A stretch of DNA of 55,579 nucleotides from Pseudomonadota bacterium (GCA_021787435.1 JAJYLY010000014.1:1-55579), one strand, 5' to 3'; numbered from the stretch's first letter, positions 33,775 through 43,883 are shown. The notes: generated from the letters alone by a model not told the origin. Numbers and translations are program-made.

Positions 33775-34611
33775 ATGGTCGATCCTCACAGCAAACCTGC
33801 AACATCTCTCTTTTCACTGGCGCGTAGCCTGTGGCGCAACCGCCAGCTCATCGTGCAGATGACACGCCGCGAGGTCGTCAGCCGCTACAAGGGTTCGGTC
33901 ATGGGGCTGGCCTGGTCGTTCTTCAATCCGGTGTTCATGCTGGTGGTGTACACCTTCGTCTTTTCCGAAATTTTCAAATCCCGCTGGGGCGGCGCTGGCG
34001 GCGACGACAGCAAGACGCAGTTTGCAGTGCTGCTGTTTGTCGGCATGATCGTGCTGAACTTGTTCAACGAGGTATTAAACCGCGCCCCGGGCCTGATCAT
34101 TTCAAACGTCAATTACGTCAAAAAAGTGGTGTTTCCGGTTGAGATACTGCCGGTGATTGCGATGGGGGCGGCGTTATTCCACGGCCTCATCAGCATGGGC
34201 GTGCTGTTGACGGCCTTTCTGATTTTCAACGGCTATCTGCACTGGACGGTCATTCTGGCGCCGCTGGTGCTGCTCCCCATGGTTGTTCTCACACTGGGCA
34301 TTTCCTGGATGCTGGCATCCCTGGGCGTCTATCTGCGCGACGTCGGGCAGACCATAGGCATCATTACCACGGTGCTGATGTTTCTTGCGCCGATTTTTTA
34401 CCCGATCACTGCCGTGCCTGAACAATTCCGCCCGTACATCATGGCCAATCCCCTCACCTTCATCATAGACCAGGCGCGTGAAGTGCTGATCTGGGGGCGC
34501 CTGCCAGACTGGTCGGGTTTGGGTGTTTATGCTCTGCTCGCAACGCTCATCGCATGGGCGGGATATGCTTGGTTCCAGAGAACCAGAAAAGGGTTCGCCG
34601 ATGTCCTGTAA
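33775..34611 (+). CDS. wzm: Polysaccharide ABC transporter permease
   Basis: Membrane subunit of 278 residues of the Wzm/TagG family, exporting undecaprenyl-linked O-antigen or a related glycan across the inner membrane. Features: MTRREVVSRYKGSVMGLAWS near the start, six hydrophobic segments, SWMLASLGVYLRDVGQ and FLAPIFYPITAVPE. Its ATPase partner wzt is at 35619, an unusually wide 1-kb gap caused by an IS200-like element and a decayed gene, so the two may no longer share a transcript. Confidence 0.92.
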   Translation: MVDPHSKPATSLFSLARSLWRNRQLIVQMTRREVVSRYKGSVMGLAWSFFNPVFMLVVYTFVFSEIFKSRWGGAGGDDSKTQFAVLLFVGMIVLNLFNEVLNRAPGLIISNVNYVKKVVFPVEILPVIAMGAALFHGLISMGVLLTAFLIFNGYLHWTVILAPLVLLPMVVLTLGISWMLASLGVYLRDVGQTIGIITTVLMFLAPIFYPITAVPEQFRPYIMANPLTFIIDQAREVLIWGRLPDWSGLGVYALLATLIAWAGYAWFQRTRKGFADVL

Positions 34612-34747
34612 AATTACAGTGAATTCGTCGATAAACCATTTATATTACTTGCTTATCAGCGCCATCGATTTGTTCTCGCAACAAATCAGAAACTAGCTTA
34701 TGCAATGGAGAAAGATTAAGACTTCCTGATTGAAGTGACTTGTCTAT

Positions 34748-35296
34748 TTCAAATCCCTCGCCTTTAGGCGACTGGGAAGTACAATATCGGAATGAGAGAT
34801 TACAAGGCTGGCAGTCACACGGTATGGGACTGCAAATATCATCTGGTATGGATTACGAAGTGCCGTTATCCGGTATTGGCCGGAGACGTAGGTCTCTGGG
34901 CGAGGGAGTTGTTGCGCGAGATATCGCGAAGTATGGAATTAACGATCTACGCAGGAGCAATCAATCGTGATCATGTGCACATGTTGATTGGGATATCATC
35001 GAATGTTTCGGTATCGAAAGCTGTGCAGTATCTGAAGGGAAAGAGCTCACACAAATTGCTATCGGAATTTCCGGTGCTCAAAAAAAGGTACTGGGGTCAG
35101 CACTTGTGGGGTAGAGGGTACTGGGTATCGTCGAGTGGGAATGTAACGGATGAAGTATGGAAGAAGTACATCGAAGACCAAAAGCCAGAGGAGCCGGACG
35201 ATGATTTTCGGGTGGTGTAAGTCGGCGAAGGCCGACACGAGTACCGGCTTGAGCCGTAAATCTAAGCCCTCGCCTTTAGGCGAGGGTTGTTAACAT
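34748..35296 (+). mobile_element. IS200-like element
   Basis: A short element with a single tnpA. The left end has a hairpin TCGCC-TTTA-GGCGA (34758-34771), the right end a perfect CCCTCGCC-TTTA-GGCGAGGG (35267-35286), and a further hairpin GTCGGC-GAAG-GCCGAC (35221-35236) follows the gene. Subterminal hairpins without terminal inverted repeats are the mark of Y1-transposase elements. Outer borders are approximate. It sits between wzm and a truncated HepT-like gene. Confidence 0.8.
34792..35220 (+). CDS. tnpA: IS200/IS605-family Y1 transposase TnpA
   Basis: Single-strand HUH transposase of 142 residues, full length for the family. YHLVWITKCRYPVL near the start, the metal-binding HUH motif in RDHVHMLIGI (about 62-68), WGRGYWVSSSG, and the nucleophile Tyr in KKYIEDQKPEE (about 125) are all present. 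It looks intact. No tnpB accompanies it, matching IS200 organisation. Confidence 0.92.
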   Translation: MRDYKAGSHTVWDCKYHLVWITKCRYPVLAGDVGLWARELLREISRSMELTIYAGAINRDHVHMLIGISSNVSVSKAVQYLKGKSSHKLLSEFPVLKKRYWGQHLWGRGYWVSSSGNVTDEVWKKYIEDQKPEEPDDDFRVV

Positions 35297-35312
35297 TTTA
35301 AAATTCAAACTG

Positions 35313-35622
35313 AGACACTACCCAATAGTCGCTTTTGTAGATTGCAGGACACATTGGGTGATATACTTCTCTCCGTTTACCTGCGAAAGCAACTCGAACC
35401 TATCGGAACAGCACTCGACAACCTCAACCGTGCCGAAAGGCTGGGATTGAACCAAGCGTTGCCGATTGGATTGAAGCGCGCTCCCTTCGCAACAACTTGG
35501 TATATGAATACATTGAAGATATAGAGATATTGCGGAAAAGTATAATGCGCGCATTAGAACTTGTTCCAATACTTGAGGCAGTAAACACTATGCTTATCCA
35601 AAAAAGCAATAAAAAAGCATGA
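35313..35622 (+). pseudogene. HepT-like antitoxin/toxin-fold gene, 5'-truncated and frameshifted
   Basis: One frame gives FCRLQDTLGDILLSVYLRKQ, then EPIGTALDNLNRAERLG; similarity then continues one base out of phase as IEPSVADWIEARSLRNNLVY, then EYIEDIEILRKSIM, to the TGA at 35620-35622. Together they resemble a HepT/MNT-partner protein of about 130-150 residues lacking its N-terminus and carrying a single frameshift near 35450. The stop overlaps the wzt ATG as ATGA, so the relic may now act only as the translational lead-in to wzt. No MNT nucleotidyltransferase is adjacent. Confidence 0.55.
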
Positions 35623-37004
35623 CCGACATCGTTATTTGCGTACAAAATCTCAGTAAGTGTTATCAAATTTACGTTACCCCGCGCGACAGGCTCAAGCAAT
35701 TTGTCTTGCCTCGCCTGAGTAGATTGACAGGGCGAGTACCTAAGCAATATTTTCGAGAGTTTTGGGCACTTAATGACGTCTCCTTTGAAATCAAAAAGGG
35801 CGAAACCGTGGGTATCATCGGGCGTAACGGCTCGGGAAAATCCACGCTTCTGCAAATGATTTGCGGCACGCTCAGTCCGACCAGCGGCAGCATTCAAACT
35901 AACGGGCGCATTGCGGCATTGCTTGAATTGGGATCAGGCTTCAATCCGGAATTCACCGGGCGCGAAAACGTCTACATGAATGCTTCGGTATTGGGGCTAA
36001 GCAATGAAGAGATCGATGCCCGCTTCGATGACATCGTTGCATTTGCCGACATTGGTGATTTCATAGAGCAGCCAGTCAAAACCTATTCCAGCGGCATGAT
36101 GGTACGGCTCGCATTCTCGGTGGCGATCAATGTCGACCCGGAAATATTGATTGTTGATGAAGCGCTTTCAGTAGGGGATGAACTCTTTCAACGCAAGTGT
36201 TTTTCCAGAATTGAAGCTATCCGTGCAAGTGGTGCTACTATCCTGTTTGTGTCACACTCAGGTAGCCAGATCGTTGAGCTTTGTAATCGCGCAATACTCA
36301 TGGACGCAGGTCAAAAACTTGCGGCAGGGAGACCAAAACAAATTGTTGGGCGCTATCAAAAGTTGTTATATGCGCCGTCGGATAAATATGAGGCCGTTCG
36401 AGAACAGATTCTTCGAGCGGATATACACACTATAACATCTATCAACCCTGGCGAATTCACGTCTCATGGCGATAACGCGCTCAGTGAACTCAGGCAGGAT
36501 GAGTTAAAAGAAAGTTTTGACCAGTGTCTCACACCCAGCAGCACGATAGAATACGAATCACATGGGGCGCATATTGAATCACCTGCTGTGTCGACACTAG
36601 CGGGAGAGCAAGTCAACAATTTGATAAGAGGAAAAACATACCGTTATACCTACACTGCTCACTTCACAAAGAGCGCACGAAATGTGCGTTTTGGGATGCT
36701 TATTAAAACCACATCTGGAATAGAATTAGGCGGTGCAATCTCAGCTGCCTCTGAAGCGGATGCGATATGTTTTGTAGAAGCGGGGCAAAGTTTCCGGGTT
36801 GAATTTCGGTTCAATGCGAATTTGAATGCAGGTGTTTATTTTATGAATGCCGGCGTGGTTGGTCAGGCAGGAAGTGATGCCAGCGGATACTTGCATCGAT
36901 TGGTCGATATAGCCATGTTCCGTGTTTTGCCAGATAGGGGCAGTCATGCAACCGCTATAGTGGACTTTAACTGTGTCCCGGAAATTGAAATGTTTGAGGC
37001 ATAG
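35619..37004 (+). CDS. wzt: Polysaccharide ABC transporter ATPase with C-terminal glycan-binding domain
   Basis: ATP-binding subunit of 461 residues. The N-terminal half has Walker A GRNGSGKST (about 69), a signature-type stretch KTYSSGMMVRLAFSVAI, Walker B PEILIVDEALSVGD and the switch HSGSQ. Residues about 300-450 form an extra beta-rich domain of the Wzt_C type (TYRYTYTAHFTKSARNVRFG), which in known systems recognises the capped non-reducing end of the glycan. The terminal cap is probably added by this locus's own enzymes, such as the methyltransferase at 41881. Confidence 0.9.
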   Translation: MTDIVICVQNLSKCYQIYVTPRDRLKQFVLPRLSRLTGRVPKQYFREFWALNDVSFEIKKGETVGIIGRNGSGKSTLLQMICGTLSPTSGSIQTNGRIAALLELGSGFNPEFTGRENVYMNASVLGLSNEEIDARFDDIVAFADIGDFIEQPVKTYSSGMMVRLAFSVAINVDPEILIVDEALSVGDELFQRKCFSRIEAIRASGATILFVSHSGSQIVELCNRAILMDAGQKLAAGRPKQIVGRYQKLLYAPSDKYEAVREQILRADIHTITSINPGEFTSHGDNALSELRQDELKESFDQCLTPSSTIEYESHGAHIESPAVSTLAGEQVNNLIRGKTYRYTYTAHFTKSARNVRFGMLIKTTSGIELGGAISAASEADAICFVEAGQSFRVEFRFNANLNAGVYFMNAGVVGQAGSDASGYLHRLVDIAMFRVLPDRGSHATAIVDFNCVPEIEMFEA

Positions 37005-37006
37005 AA

Positions 37007-40000
37007 ATGTCAGCAACCAAAATATCTAAAAGGCGACTGATCGTTGTGCTCGGCATGCATCGTAGCGGGACAAGTGCAATTACAAAATCATTAGAATTAT
37101 TAGGGGTTGGGCTTGGGGGCAACCTGCATCCGGCTGGTTTTGATAATCCTAAGGGTTTTTGGGAGGATCGGGAATGTATAGCGATAAATGACTCGCTGTT
37201 GATGCATTTAGATTCTACTTATGATCGATTGGGTTTAGCTTGGGATGAAATTAAAACAGATGCGCAAGTCAGTGAATTGAAGTTAAGGGCAACCCAACTG
37301 ATTCTACGAAAACAGGAAGAGAACAATGGTATTTGGGGATTTAAAGACCCAAGGACGTGTCGCTTGCTTGGTTTTTGGAAAGATGTATTCTTGGCATTAG
37401 AATGTGAAGTTTGTTTTGTTATTGCTGTTCGCAACCCTGCAAGTGTAACTGCTTCCTTGGCAACTAGAAACGACATTCCGCCTGAAAAATCATATTTTCT
37501 TTGGCTGCAGCATGTATTGCCGCCGTTAAGTTTTATGAAAGATGCGCGGCGAGTTGTGGTGGATTACGACGAGTTACTGGCAAACCCATATTCGCAGCTA
37601 GTGCGAATTTCAGCCAAGCTTGGTTTGGTGTTGCCTGAACCCCAGAGTTCTATGGTGAAAGATTTTGAAAGCAATTTTCTTGAAAGTGGCCTAAGGCATG
37701 CGTGTTTCACAGAGGCTGAACTTGCGCTAGACAGTCGTGCATCGACGATAGTTTTTTCAACTTACAATTTGCTACATCGTTTGTCCAAAGATTTAGAATC
37801 CTTGGAAAGCGCAAGCGTCTTAGCTACACTTAAAGAATTGAATGCACGCTTGATTGATGTAAGACCAGCATTTGATTACATCAACTGTCTTGAAAATGAA
37901 CGGATGTCGCTTTGGCAGGCTATAGCCGAGCGCGACAAACAGATCGTTAATCTCAACCAAGCCGTGATCGAACGTGATGGGCAGATCGTTAATCTCAACC
38001 AAGCCGTGATCGAGCGCGACGGACAGATCGTTAACCTCAATCAAGCCGTGATCGAACGTGATGGGCAGATCGTTAATCTCAACCAAGCCGTGATCGAGCG
38101 TGATGGGCAGATCGTTAATCTCAACCAAGCCGTGATCGAGCGCGACAAACAGATCGTTAATCTCAACCAAGCCGTGATCGAACGTGATGGGCAGATCGTT
38201 AATCTCAACCAAGCCGTGATCGAGCGTGATGGGCAGATCGTTAATCTCAACCAAGCCGTGATCGAGCGCGACGGACAGATCGTTAATCTCAACCAAGCCG
38301 TGATCGAGCGCGACAAACAGATCGTTAATCTCAACCAAGCCGTGATCGAGCGCGACGGACAGATCGTTAACCTTGTAGCGGAGCGAAATCACATCTTGGA
38401 GTCCACGAGCTGGAAGATTACAAAGCCCTTTAGGTTTATTCGAAGTACTTTAGTGAATAAACCATACCGCCTCATTCGCAAAATCTTTTCAGATAGTGCG
38501 CGTCAGTTGTGGTTAGCGCTTCCAATCCCTACTCCAAAAAAGTTGCTGCTCAAGCAAAATCTTTTTAACAATATGCCTTCCATATTCCGTTGGAGTCAGG
38601 CGTACAGAAGTTGGGCCGCCATGAACGCGCCTTGTAATGTCGAACCTGATTTAAATGCTAATTCAGTTGGTGTGCCTGCTTCTGTATCTGATAAATATGT
38701 CCCTCTGCATGAAACTTTCCCGCCAAAAGATGTGCCTGTCAGATTGATCGCATTTTATTTACCTCAATTCCATGCTATTACTGAAAATAATGAGTGGTGG
38801 GGCGATGGTTTTACTGAATGGACCAATGTCAAACCGGCACAACCCCAGTTTGATAGGCACTATCAACCCCACATTCCAGGTGAGCTGGGTTATTACAATT
38901 TGCTCGATGCTTCAGTGCAACAGCGCCAGATTGAGCTCGCAAAACTTTATGGCATTGGTGGCTTTTGTTTCTATACTTACTGGTTTGCGGGGAAATTGCT
39001 ACTGGAAAAACCACTTGAAAATTATTTAAGTGATCGCAGCCTAAGTTTACCGTTTTGTCTTTGCTGGGCAAATGAAAACTGGAGCCGTCGCTGGGATGGT
39101 TTGGATAGTGAAGTTCTCATCGCGCAAAAACATTCTCCTGATGACGATCTGGCATTTATCACACATGTTTCTCAATATCTGAGAGATGAGCGCTATATAC
39201 GCATTGATGGAAAACCATTATTACTGGTTTATAGACCCAGTCTATTACCTTCAGCTAAAAAAACGGCACAACGCTGGAGAGAGTGGTGCATGCTAAATGA
39301 TATAGGCGAAATTTACCTTGCCTATACACAGTCTTTTGAAACGGTTGATCCAAGTCAATATGGTTTTGATGCTGCCATTGAGTTTCCTCCAAATAATTCA
39401 TCACCACCTAATATCACTGAGACAGTTAAACCACTAAACAAAATCTTTGGTGGGATTGTGTATGACTGGCGCATATTTGTGGAGCGTTCGCGCAATTATC
39501 AAAAAACAAACTACAAATTATTTAGGGGTGTTTGCCCTTCTTGGGATAATACAGCGCGGAGAAAAAACAATGGGACTGTATTTCTAAACAGTACACCACA
39601 AGGCTATCAAGAATGGTTGAGCAACGCTGTTACCGAAACATGTTCACGGATTACTAACCCAAATGAACGATTAATCTTCGTTAATGCCTGGAATGAATGG
39701 GCAGAGGGAGCGCACTTGGAACCTGATCAACGCTATGGCTACGCATATTTGCAGGCTACCAGAAATGCGCTCACTGGGGAAACATACGTATCCGGCAAAC
39801 GCCAGAAGATCGTTTTGGTAGCCCACGATGCATATCCGCACGGAGCTCAGCAACTCGTACTTAATCTTGCAAAAACCTTGAACCAAGGACTGGGCTTTCA
39901 TGTTGATCTAGTTTGCTTGGGGGATGGTCCCCTCAAGATCGAATATGCAAAATGGGCTACGGTTCACGACTTAACTGGCATAGACGCGCGCGGACCAGAG

Positions 40001-41749
40001 GCAGTGAATCTGGCAAAGAGGCTCTATGAGTCAAGTATCCGAGTAGCGTTAGTTAACACGACCGTTTCAGGATACTTCCTTGAAACGCTCACCACCCAAG
40101 GGTTTGAGTGTGTCGCGTTGATTCATGAACTGCGAGGCGTACTGAATCAACTCAACCTACATGGACAAGCAGCCTCTATCTCGACACATGCAAAAAAAAT
40201 CGTTTTTCCTGCTATTGAGGTTGCGGTATCTTTCAATGATGTCGCACCAACGGCCCCTGATAAGATTGTGATCAGACCCCAAGGGTTATATAAGCGCAGA
40301 GGAAAGGCCAAGAATCGCGCAGAAGATCGAGTGCGTTTACGTCAAAAGCTTGGGTTGCCACTCGGAACCTCAATCATTCTGGGTGCTGGCTACGCAGACC
40401 ATCGTAAAGGCATAGATTTGTTTGTCGAAGCCGGCCTACAGCTTGCTTTAAGCAACCCCACGGCCCGGTGGGTCTGGATTGGTCATTGGGAACAGGGAAT
40501 GCAACGCGTTGTTGAAAAAAAACTGGCCAAGTTTCCAGCAATGAAAGATCGCTTTATCTTCCCCGGGTTGCAGTCCGATACTGACATCTATTATGGAGGA
40601 GCGGATGTTTTCGCATTAACTTCACGCGAAGATCCCTTCCCGTCTGTCGTGCTTGAGGCTCTTGAGGCTGAGGTGCCCGTGGTGGCGTTCGAAGGGGCTG
40701 GTGGTTTCATTAGTCTGCTTAACGAAGGTTGCGGTAGGCTAGTAGCAAAAGATGATGCTCAAGCTTTTGCCCGTACCGTAGGCGATATGCTTGAAGCAAC
40801 ACAACAACGAGAGGAGCTAGGGAAGCGCGGTGCGATGCTTATAAATGAGCGATTTTCATTCCGTCATTACGCGTTCGATTTGCTTGACTTGTTGGGGATA
40901 AAGATAAATCGGGTATCTGTCATTGTGCCTAACTATAATTATGCGCAATATCTTCCTGAAAGGCTTTTAAGTATTATTAAGCAAACTTATCCTATTTTCG
41001 AAATCATCTTTCTTGATGATTGTTCAATGGATGGAAGTGTCAATGTTGCAGAAAAGATTCTTGAATCAACAGAAATCAATTATAGGATTATTATAAACGA
41101 TAAGAACTCAGGCTCAGTTTTTCGGCAGTGGCAGAAAGGTGTCGAACTTGCCTCGGGTACGCACATCTGGATCGCTGAGGCAGATGATTCATGCTGTGAT
41201 AGTTTTTTAACTGAGGTAATTGGTGGTTTTAAAAGCCCTAATGTTATTTTAAGTTATTGCGAAAGCCAACAGATGGGAGAGGGCGGGGAGATTTTGTCAA
41301 AAAACTATTTAGACTATGTGGCAGATGTTGATCAAGAACAATGGCTGAGGCCATATGTAAGAAGCGGGAAAGATGAAATAGTACATTCATTGAGCGTGAA
41401 AAATACGATTCCAAATGTGAGTGCAATAGTATTTGAAAAAAATAATATTCAAAATTTGCTGAAGGAAAAAATAGAAGAGATTTGTTCTTACCGGATTGCA
41501 GGTGACTGGATCGCATATACGCTGGCGCTGGAAAATGGGAAGATCGCATTTTCACCTAAGCCGCTAAATATGCACCGCAGGCATAGCCGAGGCGTCACAA
41601 TAGGAAATTTAAACAAACTTCAGATTGAAGAAATACGCCGAGTGCAGAAATTTGTTGCTGAACGGCACGATATTCCCGCAGAGAGAGGAGAGGCTGCGAG
41701 AAAGTATATTCAAACTTTATCTAGGCAGTTTGGACTTGCAGAGAATTGA
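37007..41749 (+). CDS. 1580-residue multi-domain glycosyltransferase
   Basis: A chain of modules: a sulfotransferase-like P-loop domain (GMHRSGTSAITKSLELLG, about 16-33, to about 285); a predicted coiled coil of eleven 14-residue units (308-456); a WbsX-type glycosyltransferase domain (LIAFYLPQFHAITENNEWWG at about 577, to about 920); a GT4 domain (VLVAHDAYPHGAQQLVL at about 937; DPFPSVVLEALEAEVPVVAF near 1210); and a C-terminal GT2 domain (VSVIVPNYNYAQYLPERLLS near 1304, EADDS near 1388). Three transferase modules suggest it adds several sugars of the repeat unit in one polypeptide. Base composition is visibly AT-richer than the chromosome genes. Confidence 0.85.
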   Translation: MSATKISKRRLIVVLGMHRSGTSAITKSLELLGVGLGGNLHPAGFDNPKGFWEDRECIAINDSLLMHLDSTYDRLGLAWDEIKTDAQVSELKLRATQLILRKQEENNGIWGFKDPRTCRLLGFWKDVFLALECEVCFVIAVRNPASVTASLATRNDIPPEKSYFLWLQHVLPPLSFMKDARRVVVDYDELLANPYSQLVRISAKLGLVLPEPQSSMVKDFESNFLESGLRHACFTEAELALDSRASTIVFSTYNLLHRLSKDLESLESASVLATLKELNARLIDVRPAFDYINCLENERMSLWQAIAERDKQIVNLNQAVIERDGQIVNLNQAVIERDGQIVNLNQAVIERDGQIVNLNQAVIERDGQIVNLNQAVIERDKQIVNLNQAVIERDGQIVNLNQAVIERDGQIVNLNQAVIERDGQIVNLNQAVIERDKQIVNLNQAVIERDGQIVNLVAERNHILESTSWKITKPFRFIRSTLVNKPYRLIRKIFSDSARQLWLALPIPTPKKLLLKQNLFNNMPSIFRWSQAYRSWAAMNAPCNVEPDLNANSVGVPASVSDKYVPLHETFPPKDVPVRLIAFYLPQFHAITENNEWWGDGFTEWTNVKPAQPQFDRHYQPHIPGELGYYNLLDASVQQRQIELAKLYGIGGFCFYTYWFAGKLLLEKPLENYLSDRSLSLPFCLCWANENWSRRWDGLDSEVLIAQKHSPDDDLAFITHVSQYLRDERYIRIDGKPLLLVYRPSLLPSAKKTAQRWREWCMLNDIGEIYLAYTQSFETVDPSQYGFDAAIEFPPNNSSPPNITETVKPLNKIFGGIVYDWRIFVERSRNYQKTNYKLFRGVCPSWDNTARRKNNGTVFLNSTPQGYQEWLSNAVTETCSRITNPNERLIFVNAWNEWAEGAHLEPDQRYGYAYLQATRNALTGETYVSGKRQKIVLVAHDAYPHGAQQLVLNLAKTLNQGLGFHVDLVCLGDGPLKIEYAKWATVHDLTGIDARGPEAVNLAKRLYESSIRVALVNTTVSGYFLETLTTQGFECVALIHELRGVLNQLNLHGQAASISTHAKKIVFPAIEVAVSFNDVAPTAPDKIVIRPQGLYKRRGKAKNRAEDRVRLRQKLGLPLGTSIILGAGYADHRKGIDLFVEAGLQLALSNPTARWVWIGHWEQGMQRVVEKKLAKFPAMKDRFIFPGLQSDTDIYYGGADVFALTSREDPFPSVVLEALEAEVPVVAFEGAGGFISLLNEGCGRLVAKDDAQAFARTVGDMLEATQQREELGKRGAMLINERFSFRHYAFDLLDLLGIKINRVSVIVPNYNYAQYLPERLLSIIKQTYPIFEIIFLDDCSMDGSVNVAEKILESTEINYRIIINDKNSGSVFRQWQKGVELASGTHIWIAEADDSCCDSFLTEVIGGFKSPNVILSYCESQQMGEGGEILSKNYLDYVADVDQEQWLRPYVRSGKDEIVHSLSVKNTIPNVSAIVFEKNNIQNLLKEKIEEICSYRIAGDWIAYTLALENGKIAFSPKPLNMHRRHSRGVTIGNLNKLQIEEIRRVQKFVAERHDIPAERGEAARKYIQTLSRQFGLAEN
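37928..38374 (+). repeat. 42-bp tandem repeat within the glycosyltransferase gene
   Basis: Ten complete units and one partial unit of 42 bp encode ERDxQIVNLNQAVI, where x is Gly or Lys in the order K G G G G K G G G K G. Units differ only at a few synonymous sites (GAGCGC or GAACGT, GACGGA or GATGGG), implying recent amplification by slippage or recombination. The heptad-like spacing of I, V, L and A predicts a coiled-coil spacer whose length can vary in frame. Confidence 0.95.
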
Positions 41750-41880
41750 ACATGCTAAAAGAAAAGGCGGAATTATAAATCATGGATTCAAGTTTGAATT
41801 GAAACTGCAGATTCAAGTATGAAGTGCTAAGCATGAGTTTATTAAATGATTTACAAAATCCAGAGTGAGAAGGAAGAGTT

Positions 41881-42711
41881 ATGTTAGATCAGGACGAATT
41901 TTTTAAAAAGATATGTGATAGTTACCTGTCTCCGCCAACTTTTGTTGATGGAAAAGAATTGCCAGGGTTTCCATCTGAAACAGTACAAGCTAATACTACG
42001 GGTCAAGCTGGCGTTGATACACTGAAAGAGGCGTTCACTTTCTATCAGGATTGCACGAACGTATTTATTCAGTTAGGCAACCCTTTAGCATCACAACATA
42101 ATCTATTGGATTTTGGAGTAGGTTGGGGGAGAATTTCACGGTTTTTCTTGCGTGATTTACCTTTGGAGCATATTTATGGAATTGATGTTATGAATGAGTT
42201 TGTACAGATATGCAAGCAAACCTTCAATAGCGATAACTTTGCAGTGTGTAACCCATTTCCCCCGACTGATATATCTGATGGGCATATAGACTATATCGTA
42301 GGGTATTCTGTATTTTCGCATTTATCGGAAAAAGCTTGTGTTAGTTGGATGAAGGAGTTTCATCGTATCCTTGCGCCCAATGGGATTGTGGCATTAACGA
42401 CACGTGGAAGACATTTTTTTGATTTCTGCGAAGGCCTTAAAGCTGAGGAGCATACCGGTTATCTGGGGGCGCTCTCTAGGATGTTTCCTGATTTTAGCGA
42501 AGCTCGTGTTCGTTACGATAATGGGCAATTTGTGCACGCAAATAGTGATGGTGTTAATGGAGGTGGTGCGATGACCTCCGAGTTTTATGGTGAGACTTTC
42601 ATTCCGGAAACCTATGCCAGTGTTGCCTATTCTGAGTGGTTTACACTAGAAAGATTTCTTTTTGATCCATCACGGCAGACACACCCAATCATGTTTTTTC
42701 GGAAAAAATAG
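41881..42711 (+). CDS. Class I SAM-dependent methyltransferase
   Basis: Methyltransferase of 276 residues with GAAGGAAGAG before the ATG. The SAM site is LLDFGVGWGRISRFFLRDL (about 76-94), followed by the acidic IYGIDVMNEF (about 99-108) and a YSVFSHLSE segment (about 141). It lies inside the glycan locus, so a sugar O-methylation, possibly a chain-terminating cap recognised by Wzt, is a reasonable inference. The substrate is unknown. Confidence 0.8.
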   Translation: MLDQDEFFKKICDSYLSPPTFVDGKELPGFPSETVQANTTGQAGVDTLKEAFTFYQDCTNVFIQLGNPLASQHNLLDFGVGWGRISRFFLRDLPLEHIYGIDVMNEFVQICKQTFNSDNFAVCNPFPPTDISDGHIDYIVGYSVFSHLSEKACVSWMKEFHRILAPNGIVALTTRGRHFFDFCEGLKAEEHTGYLGALSRMFPDFSEARVRYDNGQFVHANSDGVNGGGAMTSEFYGETFIPETYASVAYSEWFTLERFLFDPSRQTHPIMFFRKK

Positions 42712-42761
42712 GCAACATATAGCTAGGGCGTTTACCTGCCAAGCAAGGCGTTCTTGGCATA

Positions 42762-43883
42762 ATGAGTTTTAAAATGAATATAAATCCTGACCTTGCAAAA
42801 GTAAGTGTGCACTCGTCCCGGCTTGAGAGCGTTGAGTCGCTTCGTGCCATAGCTGCCTTGATGATTGTTATTTATCACATGGTGATGCTGCCTAATATGC
42901 AGATACCTGAATACTTGACCGTTATCAAACAGTACTTCGGGCATGGGGTGCCGCTTTTTTATGTCTTAAGCGGTTTTGTTCTAGCTTATGGATACCTCAA
43001 TAGATTAAATGATCGTCCTCAAATACTGAGTTTTTATGTTCGTCGATATTTCCGGATAGCACCCCTATTTTACGTAATGCTGTTCATCTGGATGGCCATG
43101 TCTATGGTTAAATGGGGGCACTTCCCAGCAACGTTCCATGATCTTGTCCTCAATTTAATACTGCTATTTGGCCTCGTACCTGGCAAACACGAGAGCATTG
43201 TCTGGGCAGGCTGGTCAATCGGGATCGAGATACTATTTTATTTGCTGTTCCCAATCATTGCGGCTTTGGTGAGTAGTCTTCGTGCAGGTATTCTTGCCTT
43301 AGCAATAGCTATTTTAGTTTCATCATCATTTTTTACTATGGCCGGAGATTTAAACGTTGGCTCCTATGCGTACATGAACATCATTACCCATATGCCGAAT
43401 TTTCTAAGCGGGGTTCTGGTATTTTTGTTTTGGAGGCGTATCGGCTTTGTGCAGAGCCCAAAATGGGGCGCTACCCTTTTAGCAGTAACCGTAACCGCAA
43501 TATTAGCTGTTATTTATCTACCTGCCACGTATCATTTATTGATCATGGTGAGCGGTGTAAGGCTTGATCTCTATGTGTGGAGCTTCCTTTTTGCTTCACT
43601 AATATTATCGATATGTCTATTTCCCAACCGTCTGATTGTCAATCGTTTCAGCATTAGCCTTGGTCGAACTAGCTTTAGCAAGTACCTTTGGCATCCCTTT
43701 ATTATTGTTCTTTTAACTGATGTGTATGCAAAGTTTAGCAACGCGCTTGGTGCGGGGCTATTGAATTTTACTGTTTGCCTACTGTTAATCGTTATAACCG
43801 TTAGCATTGTTGCTCGCTATTCGTTTCGCCTTATCGAAATGCCGGGAATAAAATATGGTAAGAGGCTGGCGAATGCGTACTAA
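42762..43883 (+). CDS. Membrane acyltransferase, OafA/AT3 family
   Basis: Acyltransferase-3 protein of 373 residues with about ten membrane segments. It begins [20 protein letters not shown], where the His is the conserved catalytic one, followed by [29 protein letters not shown] and [14 protein letters not shown]. Such proteins O-acetylate or acylate O-antigens, exopolysaccharides and peptidoglycan. ATG 42774 is an alternative start. It overlaps the frame of the next gene slightly. Confidence 0.88.
   Translation: MSFKMNINPDLAKVSVHSSRLESVESLRAIAALMIVIYHMVMLPNMQIPEYLTVIKQYFGHGVPLFYVLSGFVLAYGYLNRLNDRPQILSFYVRRYFRIAPLFYVMLFIWMAMSMVKWGHFPATFHDLVLNLILLFGLVPGKHESIVWAGWSIGIEILFYLLFPIIAALVSSLRAGILALAIAILVSSSFFTMAGDLNVGSYAYMNIITHMPNFLSGVLVFLFWRRIGFVQSPKWGATLLAVTVTAILAVIYLPATYHLLIMVSGVRLDLYVWSFLFASLILSICLFPNRLIVNRFSISLGRTSFSKYLWHPFIIVLLTDVYAKFSNALGAGLLNFTVCLLLIVITVSIVARYSFRLIEMPGIKYGKRLANAY

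Noticed and set aside
37928..38374. CRISPR-like regular array
   Set aside because: There are no unique spacers; the units are contiguous, coding and part of a long glycosyltransferase frame.
37820..38392. 190-codon minus-strand ORF of highly repetitive sequence
   Set aside because: It is the antisense of the 42-bp coding repeat, whose length being a multiple of three keeps other frames open.
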